From: Zygnema cylindricum
Taxonomy: Eukaryota > Streptophyta > Zygnematophyceae > Zygnematales > Zygnemataceae
Direction: 5' to 3'
Assembly: GCA_037447655.1 (NCBI GenBank)
Contig: JBBHKE010002023.1
Span: 124,001 to 188,000 of the forward strand
Length of the DNA: 64,000 bases
Program-made: the position numbers and the translations under genes
Part shown: piece after piece, positions 14,364 through 25,104 of the stretch
Layout of the letters: each line of letters starts with the position of its first letter
Numbering within the stretch: the stretch's first letter is position 1
The notes under the pieces: generated by a model
Told to the model about the DNA's origin: nothing
The model's input: the letters and a program-made list of their open reading frames with translations, nothing else
Databases searched by the model: none

Positions 14364-14579
14364 CACCTTTTATCATTATTAGTGTTATTTATTTTTTATT
14401 TTTTGCCAATTAAATCAACTTTTCTCTTCACAGTTCAATTTTTGTTTGGAGACCGCCAATCGGAGGGCAAGGATCTTAACCTCCTGTTGCAATCATCGGA
14501 TTAGTAATTCGACAAGAGTGCACAAAGAAAAGGGAGTAAGTGGCAAAAACAACATTGACGCTAATAACGATACACAGTA
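14364..14579. mobile_element. diverged copy of the 0.2-kb CACCGTG MITE
   Basis: The order of blocks matches the copies at 24889 and 55835: CACC...TATTAGTGTT at the left, TTTTTTGCCA, GACCGCCAATCGGA, AGTGGCAAAAA, and GCTAATAACGATACACAGTA at the right. The ends are decayed. Confidence 0.6.
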
Positions 14580-15136
14580 TAGTTTCATAAAATGCATCAC
14601 CAGTGGTCACATAGGGATTGAAATTATAATACGTGTGGTTGTGAGCTACCTGCCAAAGGTCATTATTTACAAAAGGGAATATAAAAGACTATTTATTGAG
14701 GGAATTCGTTTTCTCAAAAAAAAGAGCGAAGATAACAAAAAAAGAGAGAAAAGATCACAAAAAAAGGAGAAAAAAAAAACAACAGAACTTTCCAACGCCT
14801 CAAAAGAAATATAAACCATCAATTCATGTAAACAATATTAAAATGAGCCCTTATATGCATAACTGTACATCTTTATGTAAAATGTATTATTATATATTAT
14901 GTATTCTTTATTCTATTAACACAGAAGTATTCACTAATTTTAAGCATAGAACAAAATGAAAACATAAAAAAATAAATAAATCTCAGTGTGACATTCCATT
15001 TTCCACAAAATACTCATCCAAAAGAAACATGAAATCGTAGAAAAATTGTTCAATTCTTCTTCAAAAATTATTCACAAAATTGATATTTACATAAGAGACA
15101 TACAAAAAAAAGTACAGTATACATACCGACCTACGA

Positions 15137-17923
15137 TCAGTGCACATTCAAACCTTGACTCTTTCCTTGAATCGGATTCGACAGCTGTCCCACAACTTTC
15201 CGTAAAACCTCGACATCTACGGAATACGTTTTGGCTAACGTACCAAGGTCGTCCTTTTCTGAACCCAGTTTTTGTTTAATAAGCAATTCTCGTAATTGCC
15301 TCAAATTAATTTTTCCGGTACGTGCTTTTACTTCGTCCGTTAGTCCAGAAGCGACATTCGTATGGCGATCGGCCGGCATAGAACGTACATGTTGATAGGC
15401 CTAGAAAAAGACAAACGGCCAAATAAGACAAAAAAACAAAAATACAAAAACACAAAAAGACATACAAAAGACAAAATACAGAAACGACACAAAAAACGAC
15501 AAAAAACAAAAAAAAAAACAAACATAAAAGAAAAACGAAGCACAAAAAGATAAACACAAAAGACAAAAAATATGAAAAGACAAACACAAAAGACAAAAAA
15601 CACAAAAACCAAAAGTACAGTCAGAATGAATACAGGTATGGAGAAAGACGACAAAAAGCTTATGCAGAAAATGTTAAACCGGAAAAAATCGTTTTCACAC
15701 AGATTTAGATGCCCTCCTGTTTGAGAATAAAAAAAAAGGGGGGGGGGGCTCCCGTTGAGTTCAGGCATCTAAATTTTTTGAACAAATGATTCGCAAAAGA
15801 AAAACAAAATTTTATCAAACAAAACGGTGGTATTTGCCGACTTTGTTTACTTACGTTTTCCAGTTTTCCTTCTGTCGAAACTGGATGTGAGGTGATTCGT
15901 CCCACTACTTGTTGAACTAAATCTCCATATTTCGGGTCAGCACGATTCCAATCATTTGGGTCCAAACCTGGTTCAATTATGGGTTCTGCGACTCAAAAAA
16001 TAATTTATTTTTTGGTTTAGTATGTAAACAAGCTTAAAATACACTCCAAAAACATTCATCATATTTACAGAAAACCACAAAAGAGAAAAATTAAGTGCGC
16101 TTGAAAAAGCATATAAAAAAAACAGGTAACTTTTAACCAGCAGAGAAATGACTAAAAAATACCAAATATGTAAACCAGGGATTTAACACAAATTCAAGCA
16201 AAGAAAGGAAACAGAAGTTGTCATTGTAAGAAACCAGTTATCATTTGCACACATACAAAGTCCTAAAGTTATAATTGTTTTTGGGGTATCATTTGGCCGT
16301 TTTGTTTTCAAAAGTTGGGGTTAAAAAATTCCATAAATGAACATTGCACATTTGAATAATAGTATAATGAGAATCGCTATCAACCTTTGTAACACTAATT
16401 CCGTCTTGGTTATTTTGCCCTTTCTTCTTGACAATTCTTTTTGCGGTCCACAATTGTCCAAAATATTTGGACCAAAACTAAAATTAACAACACTAAAACA
16501 GTCCTCATACCAACTATTTCTTAATGCTAAAAGCGGTTCACCATGTGGTACAGCATTGGCCTTTAAAAACGGAATGCTAAAACTAAACATTGAAGATTGG
16601 GCATAAAAAATAAGATTTTCCAAATTGGCATTCAACACCAGTATCAAAAAAAACTAATTAGAAAAAATTGTACAGAAAACATTTACAATGAATAGTGGAT
16701 ATTGCATAAACCGCAATGAAATTGAAAAGTACTTAGCCTGGTGAGCTCATATTTCAAGCTCTCTCACGTAGGCCTAGGAAGTTTTCTAGAGTTTTAAAGG
16801 GCTAGAATATATTTCCTTCGACGTGTAGAATAGTGCATTAGATTTGACATTCAACATTCAATATGCAACATCCCATAATAGCATTAAACATCAAACAAAC
16901 AACATACTAGAGCAGCATTCAACATTCAACGTTCGACATTTGGCACTCGAAATCCAATGTATGAAATTCGAATTCGAAATCCGACATTCGAAATTCGATA
17001 TTCAACATTCGGCGTTCGACATTTTACATTCGAAATTCGACCTCCAACATTGAACATTGAAACGCAACATTGAACATCAAAGATAAATAGTCAAGCTTGA
17101 GCATTCAAGAAAATTAACCTTTGAATATTTAATACTGTTGGACATTAGACATTGGACATTAGACATTGGACATTAGACATTGGACATTAGACATTGGACA
17201 TTAGACATTAGACATTAGACATTGGACATTAGACAATTGACATTAGACATTTGACAATAAACATTTGACATTAGACATTGGACATTAGAAATTGGACATT
17301 AAAGGTTGCAGGCTGACAACATTGAAAAATGTACCGTCATCGTTCAGTGAATTTTTTTATATCAACAGACTTGCTCCTAAAACGCAGAATGTGAAACGCC
17401 ATTCACCAAAACTTGAATTTTCAGCACTAAATATGAACAATGGTTCCAACCCATACACCCCATCGTGTTCATTTCAAAACCCTTATCCAATCCTAAACGA
17501 CATTGACCCTCTCATCCCAAAATTTTATCCCAACTCTAGCAAACCATAGACACAGCATAAAATATAAACTTCTTATTTTATTAGCTTTTTTAATTAAGTT
17601 TTAAATATTATTATTTTATTAAAGAGCTCACCGACGGGCAGGACCTCAATCTTAAACAATAGTTCACAAAAAGGAAACAAAAACATAAAAAAACACGAAC
17701 AAAAATAACAGCGAAACAAGAAGGAAACAAAAAAAAAAAAAAAACACCTTGACTACTCACTTCCTTCTGGAGGAGCTGGCCTTGATGGAACATCATTTAC
17801 TTTGGGAGGAGGAGGAGGAGGAGGAGGAGCTTTGAGAGGAGGAGAAGCTTCGGGAGAGGTTCGGGAAACGATTTTTGCAGCCGTCTGACGCGGTACGCTC
17901 GTACGGCTGGCAGCTTGGCCCAT
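15137..17923 (-). CDS. small three-exon protein, possible NDUFAF4-like complex I assembly factor
   Basis: Exons 17923-17761 (donor GTGAGT), 15985-15855 (acceptor CGCAG, donor GTAAGT) and 15400-15137 (acceptor TTTTTCTAG) join in phase to 185 codons. The protein starts MGQAAS, a possible N-myristoylation signal, has a run of eight prolines near residues 33-40, then a middle block LDPNDWNRADPKYGDLV, and a C-terminal helical block TGKINLRQLRELLIKQKLGS followed by LAKTYSVDVEVLRKVV. NDUFAF4 family proteins (mitochondrial complex I assembly, about 175 residues, MG start) end with a comparable GKISIxEAL-LL-xxK block, which is the basis for the name. The match is from memory and weak in the N-terminal half. 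Gene structure is confident; function is tentative. Intron 2 holds an 11-G run and a CAAAAGACAAA-type repeat. Confidence 0.7.
16845..17070. repeat. degenerate ACATTCGAAATTC repeat
   Basis: Many imperfect 10-12 base units (CATTCAACATTCGACATT, CGAAATTCGA) follow one another inside intron 1 of the small gene on the minus strand. Unit order is irregular, as in an old microsatellite. Confidence 0.75.
17135..17306. repeat. TTGGACATTAGACA tandem repeat
   Basis: About thirteen copies of the 12-14 base unit ATTGGACATTAGAC, the central ones nearly identical, lie in the same intron. No spacer structure is present. Confidence 0.85.
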
Positions 17924-18093
17924 GGTTTCGAACCACGTGGCAGTTTTAAGAAGTGAAACGAATCGAAGTTGAACCAGGATAAAGTTTTAGTTTCTTTTTG
18001 TGTTTTTAGGGCAACGGAAGCACGACTACGGCAATGGGACTGTGGAAGGTTCCAGAAGAAAAACTGTGCTGTAGTTAAGGGTTTTGTGCAGTA

Positions 18094-18842
18094 CACCGTG
18101 AATCGTTATTAGTGTTGATGTTTTTTCGTCTCTAAAAGCATCTTTTCTCCGTACACACATGTCGGACTATGGATCTGACGGTTGCGATTGAGAGGTATGT
18201 TTCTCACCTTCCGATAAGTGGTCTCAAATGGAAAATCGGACATGTGTGTACGGAGAAATGATGTTTTAAGTGGCGAAAAAATTATTAACACTACACCGTG
18301 AATCGCTATTAGCGTGTTGGACGCTAATTGAGGTACCCTGTTTTTTTCGGCAAATTCTCAAATAGAATTAAACATTCTAAATGTTTCTACACGTTATTTG
18401 AGGTAGCCCATTAAATAATAGGATTCATGACTCTAATATAGTGCAATTATAAATAGTGTGGTGTACGGTCTGTCAGAGACGTACTTTTCTGCAATTTTTC
18501 AAGTAGAGAAGTACAGAAAAGATATTCACGCTGTCCCGTAGTCGCGCTAACATGTAATTGCGTAAATATTTTCCGGCTTTCGCGGATGACAAAAAAACGC
18601 GACGGCGTACGATTTGAACAACTTCGTACTTGCACATATTTTAGTGTTGAGAAATTCTGCACCGAAAATTTTTCAAGGCAGCTTACAAATTAGAGTATAC
18701 GAAAAATTAGAATAAAAATTATTTAAAAAAAAACCGACATTCCCAATTAGCGTAAATAACGCTAATTGTTTCATTACGCTATCTATTTCATTACGCTAAT
18801 AGCGATTCACGGTGTAGTACTGTACTGTAGCGATACACGGTG
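18094..18842. mobile_element. CACCGTG MITE interrupted by a second MITE
   Basis: The left end CACCGTGAATCGTTATTAGT follows TA, and internal blocks match the copies at 24889 and 55835 (TCTCCGTACACACATGTCGG, GGATCTGACGGTTGCGATTG, AAGTGGCGAAAAA). The expected right end is split: TTAACACTA lies before the inner element and GCGATACACGGTG (followed by TA) lies after it at about 18830-18842. The inner element therefore landed in the right TIR. Confidence 0.75.
18294..18814. mobile_element. nested MITE, CACCGTGAATCGC family, 521 bp
   Basis: Flanked by TA on both sides, with terminal repeats CACCGTGAATCGCTATTAGC at the left and the complement at the right. Inner inverted AATTAGCGTAAATAACGCTA blocks give fold-back capacity. 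The last 125 bases are almost identical to 23617-23740, which implies recent activity or conversion. Confidence 0.8.
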
Positions 18843-18926
18843 TACTGTATTTCCGAATTTTACAAAACATTCGCATTATAGCGACCACTAAAAACATTCA
18901 TAAAATGATATGAAAAAATAATAAAT

Positions 18927-19007
18927 GACAGCTGTGGGATTTGAACCCACGCCCCTCACGAGACTGGAGCCTAAATCCAGCGCCTTAGACCACTCGGCCA
19001 AACTGTC
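18927..19007 (-). tRNA. tRNA-Leu (anticodon UAG)
   Basis: The minus strand reads GACAGTT...AGCTGTC as a 7-bp acceptor stem with one G-U pair. The D arm (GGCCGAGTGGTCTAAGGC) is intact, and the anticodon stem is CTGGA/TCCAG around loop TTTAGGC, giving anticodon TAG. A long variable arm and a T arm with GGTTCAAATCC follow. The 81-nt length and long variable arm are those of a type II leucine tRNA. There is no intron and CCA is not encoded. The internal A and B box promoters are intact, so it should be transcribed by RNA polymerase III. Confidence 0.97.
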
Positions 19008-19867
19008 GATGAAGAAGAATTTTTATTTTTTTATTATTAGATGTTTTTTTTATCGCAAATAGTGGATTTATAACACCCTGCTTTTCAGTTATTTCACATA
19101 ATTTTCAGCAATGTACCGATTTCATACAATTTAGAGCGATTGCAGAAGTTGAGCCTCAATTGTCAGTGTGAAGACAATTTTATTGGCGCAAAAGTTGGTG
19201 TCTTTCGTTTCAATGTGGCTGACCTATCAGCGCACTAAATACCGCACAATACTGTTGCACGCTCCCGCAGACAAATGTTTGCGCTCAGAAGGTTTTAGTG
19301 CGACGCACTTTACTTCACTTGTGACTTAAAAAGTGCGGTGCAGCTACAGTACAGTAATGGTCAAGCCAAGAATCGTTACGTATTCACTCTAATTCTTGAC
19401 TGGTGTACACCGGTACAATGTCGTATCGTACGATTTCGACTCGTAGCCGTGCTGGTTTTTTTTAGTCCACAAATAGAACGGACAAAAGAAAAAAGGGTCT
19501 CAGCCAACCGTGCAACCGCCGTACGGAAAGAATAAATGCCAGGCATATATTAGCGCACGCTATTAGTAGTGTCGAATCGAGAAGGCTGAAGAGCAAAGAG
19601 CAAAACAGAAAACAAAAAAAAGCTAACAAGGGGACAAGATTTGTCGATCTGACGTGGAATGTAAACCATGTTTCTTGCGTAAAGTGTTACATGTCAGCAC
19701 CTGTAATCTGCCGCGTGTAAAGCGAATTAAAGCAGTTTAGAGAATGACACGTGTGAAATGATAACACTTATTATTCCGTACAGAAATAAACGCGGAGAGT
19801 CGTACAGAATGTTTCTTCACTTCCAGGCCGCTGTCACAGATGTCGTACAAGGAGTCAAGAACTTCAG

Positions 19868-20490
19868 ATTATGTACCTCTTCAAACAACGCTTTCACAAT
19901 ATATCCCTAACGGAAATCCGTACATTCAACCGCGTACGTGCAGATCCGACGTTCATTAATAATTTAATACAGTTATTAGCAGAGTCGCGACAAAGATACA
20001 GGCCTCATAAAAGCTGCCACGTTTAAACTCCACGCAAAAAAGTGAACTCGATTGGTTACTGATATTATTCATCGCCTGGTACTCTGTACTTTCAAATTAT
20101 GTACCTTTTTCACAATATCCTCTCAGACGTGAATCGATACATATACACCGTTGGATCAACTGCGTATGTGCAAATGAGACGTTTGTTAAAATATAGACAG
20201 ACAAAAGACACGGACAAAAGTTACGGACTACGTTTAAAAAACTGTCACGTTTAAACTTCAAGCAAGAAAGTGAACCAATTGGTTACTGATAAACTTCACC
20301 GGCCTGAAGCTCTGTACTTTCAAATTATGTACCTTTTCCAAATAACCTCTCAGACGTGAATTGATAAATATGCGCCGTTGGATCAACCGCGTACACGCAG
20401 ACGATGAGACCTTTGTTTAAAACATAGACAAGACAAAAGATACGGACTACGTTTAATAAACTGCCACGTCTTGCCAGCACACAAGGACTC
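19868..20490. repeat. 228-bp tandem repeat, about 2.7 copies
   Basis: The landmark ATTATGTACC occurs at 19868, 20096 and 20324, exactly 228 bases apart each time. TACATTCAACCGCGTAC-like, CTGCCACGTTTAAAC-like and GATTGGTTACTGAT-like blocks recur in the same order. Copies are diverged by substitutions and small gaps. No reading frame is shared. Confidence 0.85.
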
Positions 20491-22054
20491 AATCCGATTG
20501 GCGTCTGACGAAAGTAACAAGCTGTACTTTCTGTAATATCTGTACTTTCAAGATTCGACGTTGACTGTCATAGAATCAATATGTACTTCTACCAATATAC
20601 TTTTGCCATGTGTCCTGCCACGTGTCATTTGTAACATCCGAAAGGTCAAAAGTGTTCCCTCTCTTTTTTTTGGACAGGTCCAAATTTGGGAATTCCGAGA
20701 TCCCAAAGTTCGAAATTTCTTTTGTACTTTTGAAAGCTTTGATTTTCTCTCCCTCTTTCTCCCTCTCTCTCTCTCTCTCTCTCTTTTTTATTTTGTCCAT
20801 TTTTCAAATCTTTCTCTCTTTTTTCTCAGGAGACAGGAGAATCTTTTTTTCTTGATATTATCGATTTTTACTCATAATTATTTTCCGTTTTTATTATTTT
20901 TTAAATTCGAAATTACGCTCCTAGACTAAACCTTAACCCTAATTTTTTTTATTTTCCCATTTTACCTTTGCAAAAGCTTTCCCTCTTTGACAAGCCATTT
21001 TTTTTTATTCTTTTTTTTTTTTTTTTTTTAGACTCATAAGCCAATCCGATGCCGGCGTCGGATCGAATAATTTTGAGTCCATGGATGAAATGGAAAAAAT
21101 ATCGCAGGTACTAAAAGAAAAAAAAATAAAAAGAAAGAAATATGGCCCACTCTTCCATTTCCACCTTTCCTCCTTCCCTCCCCTCCCCCTCCCCCTCCCC
21201 CTCTCCCTCCTCCCTCCCTCCCTCCTCCCTCCCTCCCCTCCTTCCTCCTCCCTCCCCCCTCCTTTTATGTGTGTGTGTGTTTTTTTTTTCTGTTTTCACT
21301 TCGCTCTATTCGATCCCTCTAGCCCTTTATCTGGAACTTTAATTTTGCATTTTGTCGTTTTGTGGGCTTTTTTTGTCCCTCTATGGGCTTTTTTGTCGTT
21401 TTGTGGGTTGAGTTAGTCGATGTTTTTGAGGGGGAGGGGGGTTGCCGTTTTATGGTCTAATTTGGCGCTTTTTGGGCTAATTTGTCGTTTTGTGATTTAT
21501 ATTTGTCGTTTTCTGCAGACCTCCTTGGAAGTTTCTGATCCATATGGCGCTCACTCTTCTGGCCACTCTCCAGGTGACACGTGGATGCAAATGGAGGGGA
21601 GGGGGGGGGGGGGGGGGGCGGGGAGGGGAGGAGGAGTTATTTGATCCTCTTCTTAAGTTAGAAATTTATGTAAAAATAGATTTTTTGGATCATACATGAT
21701 TTTATCCTCTTCTCCTCCTTCTTCCTCTTTCTCCCCTTCTCTTTTCTCCTCCTCCTCTCTCTCTGTTTTTTTTTTGTTTTTTCTGTTAGTCTCCTGTTTT
21801 TATCTCCCTCACATCCTTTCCGTTCTCCTTTTTTTTTTTTCCCTCTTTTTAAGTCACTTTTCAAAAATGGGTTTTTGACTGTTTTTCCTATTTTCCGTAT
21901 TTGTTTTTCCCTTTTTTTTTCTTTTTCCTTATCCCTTTTTTTATTTGATTCTATTTCCCCAGGTTTCTTTTTTGAACCAAAGCACATATTACGTCGACGT
22001 GACGCAGGAATCTCTCGTTAATATGTTTTTTCCTGCGGAAATTCCGGTAAAAAT

Positions 22055-22210
22055 AATGTAAAAGTAATGTAAAATAATGTAAAATCATGTGAAATAATGT
22101 AAAATAATGTGAAATAATGTGAAATAATGTGAAATAATGTGAAATAATGTGAAATAATGTAAAATAATGTAAAATAATGTGTGAAATAATGTGAAACAAT
22201 GTAAAAGTAA
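22055..22210. repeat. GTGAAATAAT decamer tandem repeat
   Basis: About fifteen copies of a 10-base unit (GTGAAATAAT or GTAAAATAAT), the central copies identical. It creates a spurious His/Phe/Ile/Leu-rich frame on the minus strand. Confidence 0.9.
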
Positions 22211-23505
22211 CAAAAAATCCCTTCTTATATATTTTTCCTGAGATTTTGAGGCTTTTAAAGTATTTTCGAGGTCTAGACAATGTAAAAATGAGACAAAAAA
22301 AAAATCACTTTATATTGTGCTTCCTTCCGGAACAAAAATTCAAAATGAAACAATTTGAAAGGGAAAATAATAAGGGTGCGTTTTAATAGGGCTCAAATTC
22401 TTTTTTTAATTAATTCAACGTCAATTTCTATTCTTTTTCATTTTTTTTGGGTCTCAAACCTAACCCCAACCCTAAACCTATTTTTTTTATCATCACCAAA
22501 CCTATTATTAATTCCAATAACATAATCCCTATTTTTTTGTCCCTTTTTTTTATTCCCTAATTTTTTATCCCTTTTTCTTTATCCCTATTTTTTTATCCCT
22601 AGCCCTTTTTTTTGACCCTAATCCTAATCACATTTTTATTAATTCAAATGTCAAACCTTACCACTCAAAATCCCACTCCAATCCACACTATTTCCGGTGC
22701 GAGCCCTTTATTCGATTAATTATTTAATTTCGTTTCAATTTAAACGATTTTCAATTAAAACTCATTCAAAAAAAATGATATGTATATTTTTTATTCCCAT
22801 CCGAAACCCCGATTCAATTCCGGTGATTCCACTCAAATCAGCTTCCCCCTTCCCTTCCTTCCACCCTCCCCCTTTATTTTTGGGTGCAATTCCCTCAAAT
22901 TCTGATACTATTTCAATATATATTTTTTATCGAAACTCCTTCCCAGTTATATCCCTCCCTCCCTCCCTCCCTCTCTCCCTCTCAACCAGTTAAAATCTTT
23001 CCACCTAAAACTTAATTCCAATTCTATCCTCACACCATTCAAATCAATGAAAACACGGTCTTAAAAAAAACCGTTTTATTTCCTATTTATTTAAAAAAAC
23101 CATCTTTTTTTTTTTTACTATTTGCTATTTATAAAAAATATGTATATTTTTTTTCTTTTTATTTGCTATTTATTTGGTCCTCAAAAAAATCCTAATTTAA
23201 TCCAATTTTTCTTCTAAATTTTCGGACCCAAATCTCAACCCTAATCCACACTATTTCTGGTACACCTCCTTCAAATCAAAACCTTTTACCAATCAAATTT
23301 CCTTCAACCCAATCTAATTCAATCCCAATAATAATTCTCACTGAATTCCCCATTCTTTATCAATATTTTAACCATTATCCTTTTTTTTTTTTTGGACCCA
23401 ATATCCATTTTTTCTGACCCCGTATCCATTTTTTTTTCCGACCCAAATTTTCTGACCCGGAGTCTTCCGACCCAAATTCCTCTCTCTCTCTCTCTCTCTT
23501 TCTCT

Positions 23506-23515
23506 NNNNNNNNNN
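23506..23515. other. assembly gap of ten Ns
   Basis: Ten Ns directly after a CTCTCT microsatellite. The true gap size is unknown, and the truncated MITE copy just to the right may have lost its left part here. Confidence 0.98.
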
Positions 23516-23616
23516 AAAAACCTTTATTAAAAATAAGATTAAAAAGCATATGAGATTAAACATTTGACGAAACATTTTTTAAAGCCACGTCTTATAAAGG
23601 TGTGATTTTATACACG

Positions 23617-23740
23617 TAGAGTATACGAAAAATTAGAATAAAAATTATTTCCAAAAAAAACGACATTCCCAATTAGCGTAAATAACGCTAATTGTTTCAT
23701 TACGCTATCTATTTCATTACGCTAATAGCGATTCACGGTG
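23617..23740. mobile_element. right end of the 521-bp MITE family
   Basis: Nearly identical to 18690-18814, from GAGTATACGAAAAATTAG through to CGATTCACGGTG, and followed by TA. The left half is absent, so this is a truncated or gap-broken copy. Confidence 0.8.
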
Positions 23741-24583
23741 TAGGTATACAAAGCTGTACGCCAAAATAGTACAGGCTGTTTTTATCAAGAATGACGTTTC
23801 CTACGTAATAGAATCTCTGTATTCATCCAGCTATTACGATTTTATTTTCGAATCCTGCCAAATCATGTCAGGTTAAATCTGTACGACTGAGAGCCTCTAA
23901 AATCATGCCACGCTGGGCTTGAAATTGCTGACAAAGTTCATTGAATCTCGACGATTTATCTTTTCAAAACCGTACTGTAAATCTGTGTACGAACACCGAC
24001 AATTTCAATCTTTAGATTTTAAATTTGCGCCTTTGTACTTCTTCGTACATTAAGCACAAGAAATCTTCACAAAGCACAAAAAAAAGGTGCGGAAACAGTC
24101 CCCACACAATTTTAGATGACCTGCACTCCCGTATGCGTATTTTACTTTATTTAGTTTTTTACTTTTTGTTCGCCAAAATACCACGTATAATACAGAGTAT
24201 ACTATGGTATACTGTTAAACCAGTGGGGACTACAGTACCTAGAGTTTGTCTAACCGGCCTACACGCGCTCGATTTTCATTGGCGCAGACGTTCTCGCTTT
24301 CTTTTTGTAAAATTCTCGGAAGCTTCGACGCTGTGAAGTGTGAACCTAGATAAGCTACGATTTCTTTTATGGGGAGGAATACTGTACTGTACAGTACTTT
24401 AAAGTACAGTACTGTACTGTAATGTATAGTACTGCATAGTACTGTAGTGATTCTCTGACCCGAAAAATTATTGCATCGGGACACCGAAACCGGAGGCTCT
24501 CGGTTTTAATAGAAAAACTCCGTAGCTCGAGTTTCCAGCCTGGCGGTAACGCTCGATATTTCTGTAGATCGCCGTTAACTCAC

Positions 24584-24665
24584 CGACAAGCCGGCCGGTA
24601 AAAATCCATCCACAAGCAGCCAAAATTGTCCAGTCGTCAAGATCCGTCCTGAAGTACTTCAGCAT
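24584..24665 (-). pseudogene. possible first exon or gene fragment, unknown protein (LAACGWIFTGRLVG)
   Basis: ATG at 24665 opens a 27-codon frame, MLKYFRTDLDDWTILAACGW then IFTGRLVG, ending in a good donor (G/GTGAGTTAACGG). A diverged inverted copy covering the same exon end, the donor and about 50 bases of intron lies at 30619-30750. I could not identify a second exon or the family. It may be the 5' exon of a real small gene or a dispersed gene fragment. Confidence 0.4.
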
Positions 24666-24888
24666 TGCCAATGTTTATCCGAAAGGAAGAAAAGTTTTAC
24701 CGTACGATTGTACAATTATAGCTGATTGTGTACGATAAGTCAATAACCGTGACGTCGAGTCCACGTCAGTTGTCGTTTAGTTCGATATTATTTAATTCGG
24801 TTGATTAAATTTGTTACGGTTTTGAATTTTGTGAACAGAATTGTGATGCGCCCAAAGATTGTATCCTGTTCGCAGTTTAGTTTCAGTT

Positions 24889-25104
24889 CACTGTGTATCG
24901 CTATTAGCGTTAATGTTTTTTTTGCCACTTAAATATCATTTCTCCGTACACACTTGTCCGATTTTCAATTTGAGACAGCCAATCGGAAGCTGAGAATCTT
25001 ACCTTTCAATCGCAGCCGTCAGATCCACAATCCGACATGTGTGTAGGGAGAAAAGATGTTTTAAGTGGCAAAAAAAACATTAACCCTAATTGCGATTCGC
25101 GGTG
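24889..25104. mobile_element. CACTGTGTATCGC MITE, 216 bp
   Basis: Left end CACTGTGTATCGCTATTAGC, right end the near complement of CACCGCGAATCGCAATTAGG followed by TA. Sub-terminal inverted blocks AAGTGGC/GCCACTT, ACACACTTGTC/GACATGTGTGT and CCAATCGGAAG resemble those of the copies at 18094 and 55835. Confidence 0.8.

Larger units (their letters stand above)
20500..23616. other. low-complexity region, no gene seen
   Basis: Holds a TCTC microsatellite (20745-20790), T-runs, a CCCTCCCTCC pyrimidine tract (21165-21265), a G-rich run (21597-21635), a degenerate CCCTAA/ATCCC-like stretch (22440-22640) and CT repeats up to the assembly gap. No frame shows convincing coding character. Confidence 0.6.

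Noticed and set aside
17135-17306. CRISPR-like array
   Set aside because: Units are contiguous 12-14-base repeats without unique spacers, in a eukaryotic intron.
21081-21416. Pro/Ser/Leu-rich plus-strand frame
   Set aside because: It is the translation of a CCCTCC pyrimidine tract with a T-rich tail; nothing unique supports it.
22440-22640. Interstitial telomere (CCCTAA-like words)
   Set aside because: CCCTAA and ATCCC words are irregular and mixed with T-runs; no perfect tandem hexamer or heptamer array.
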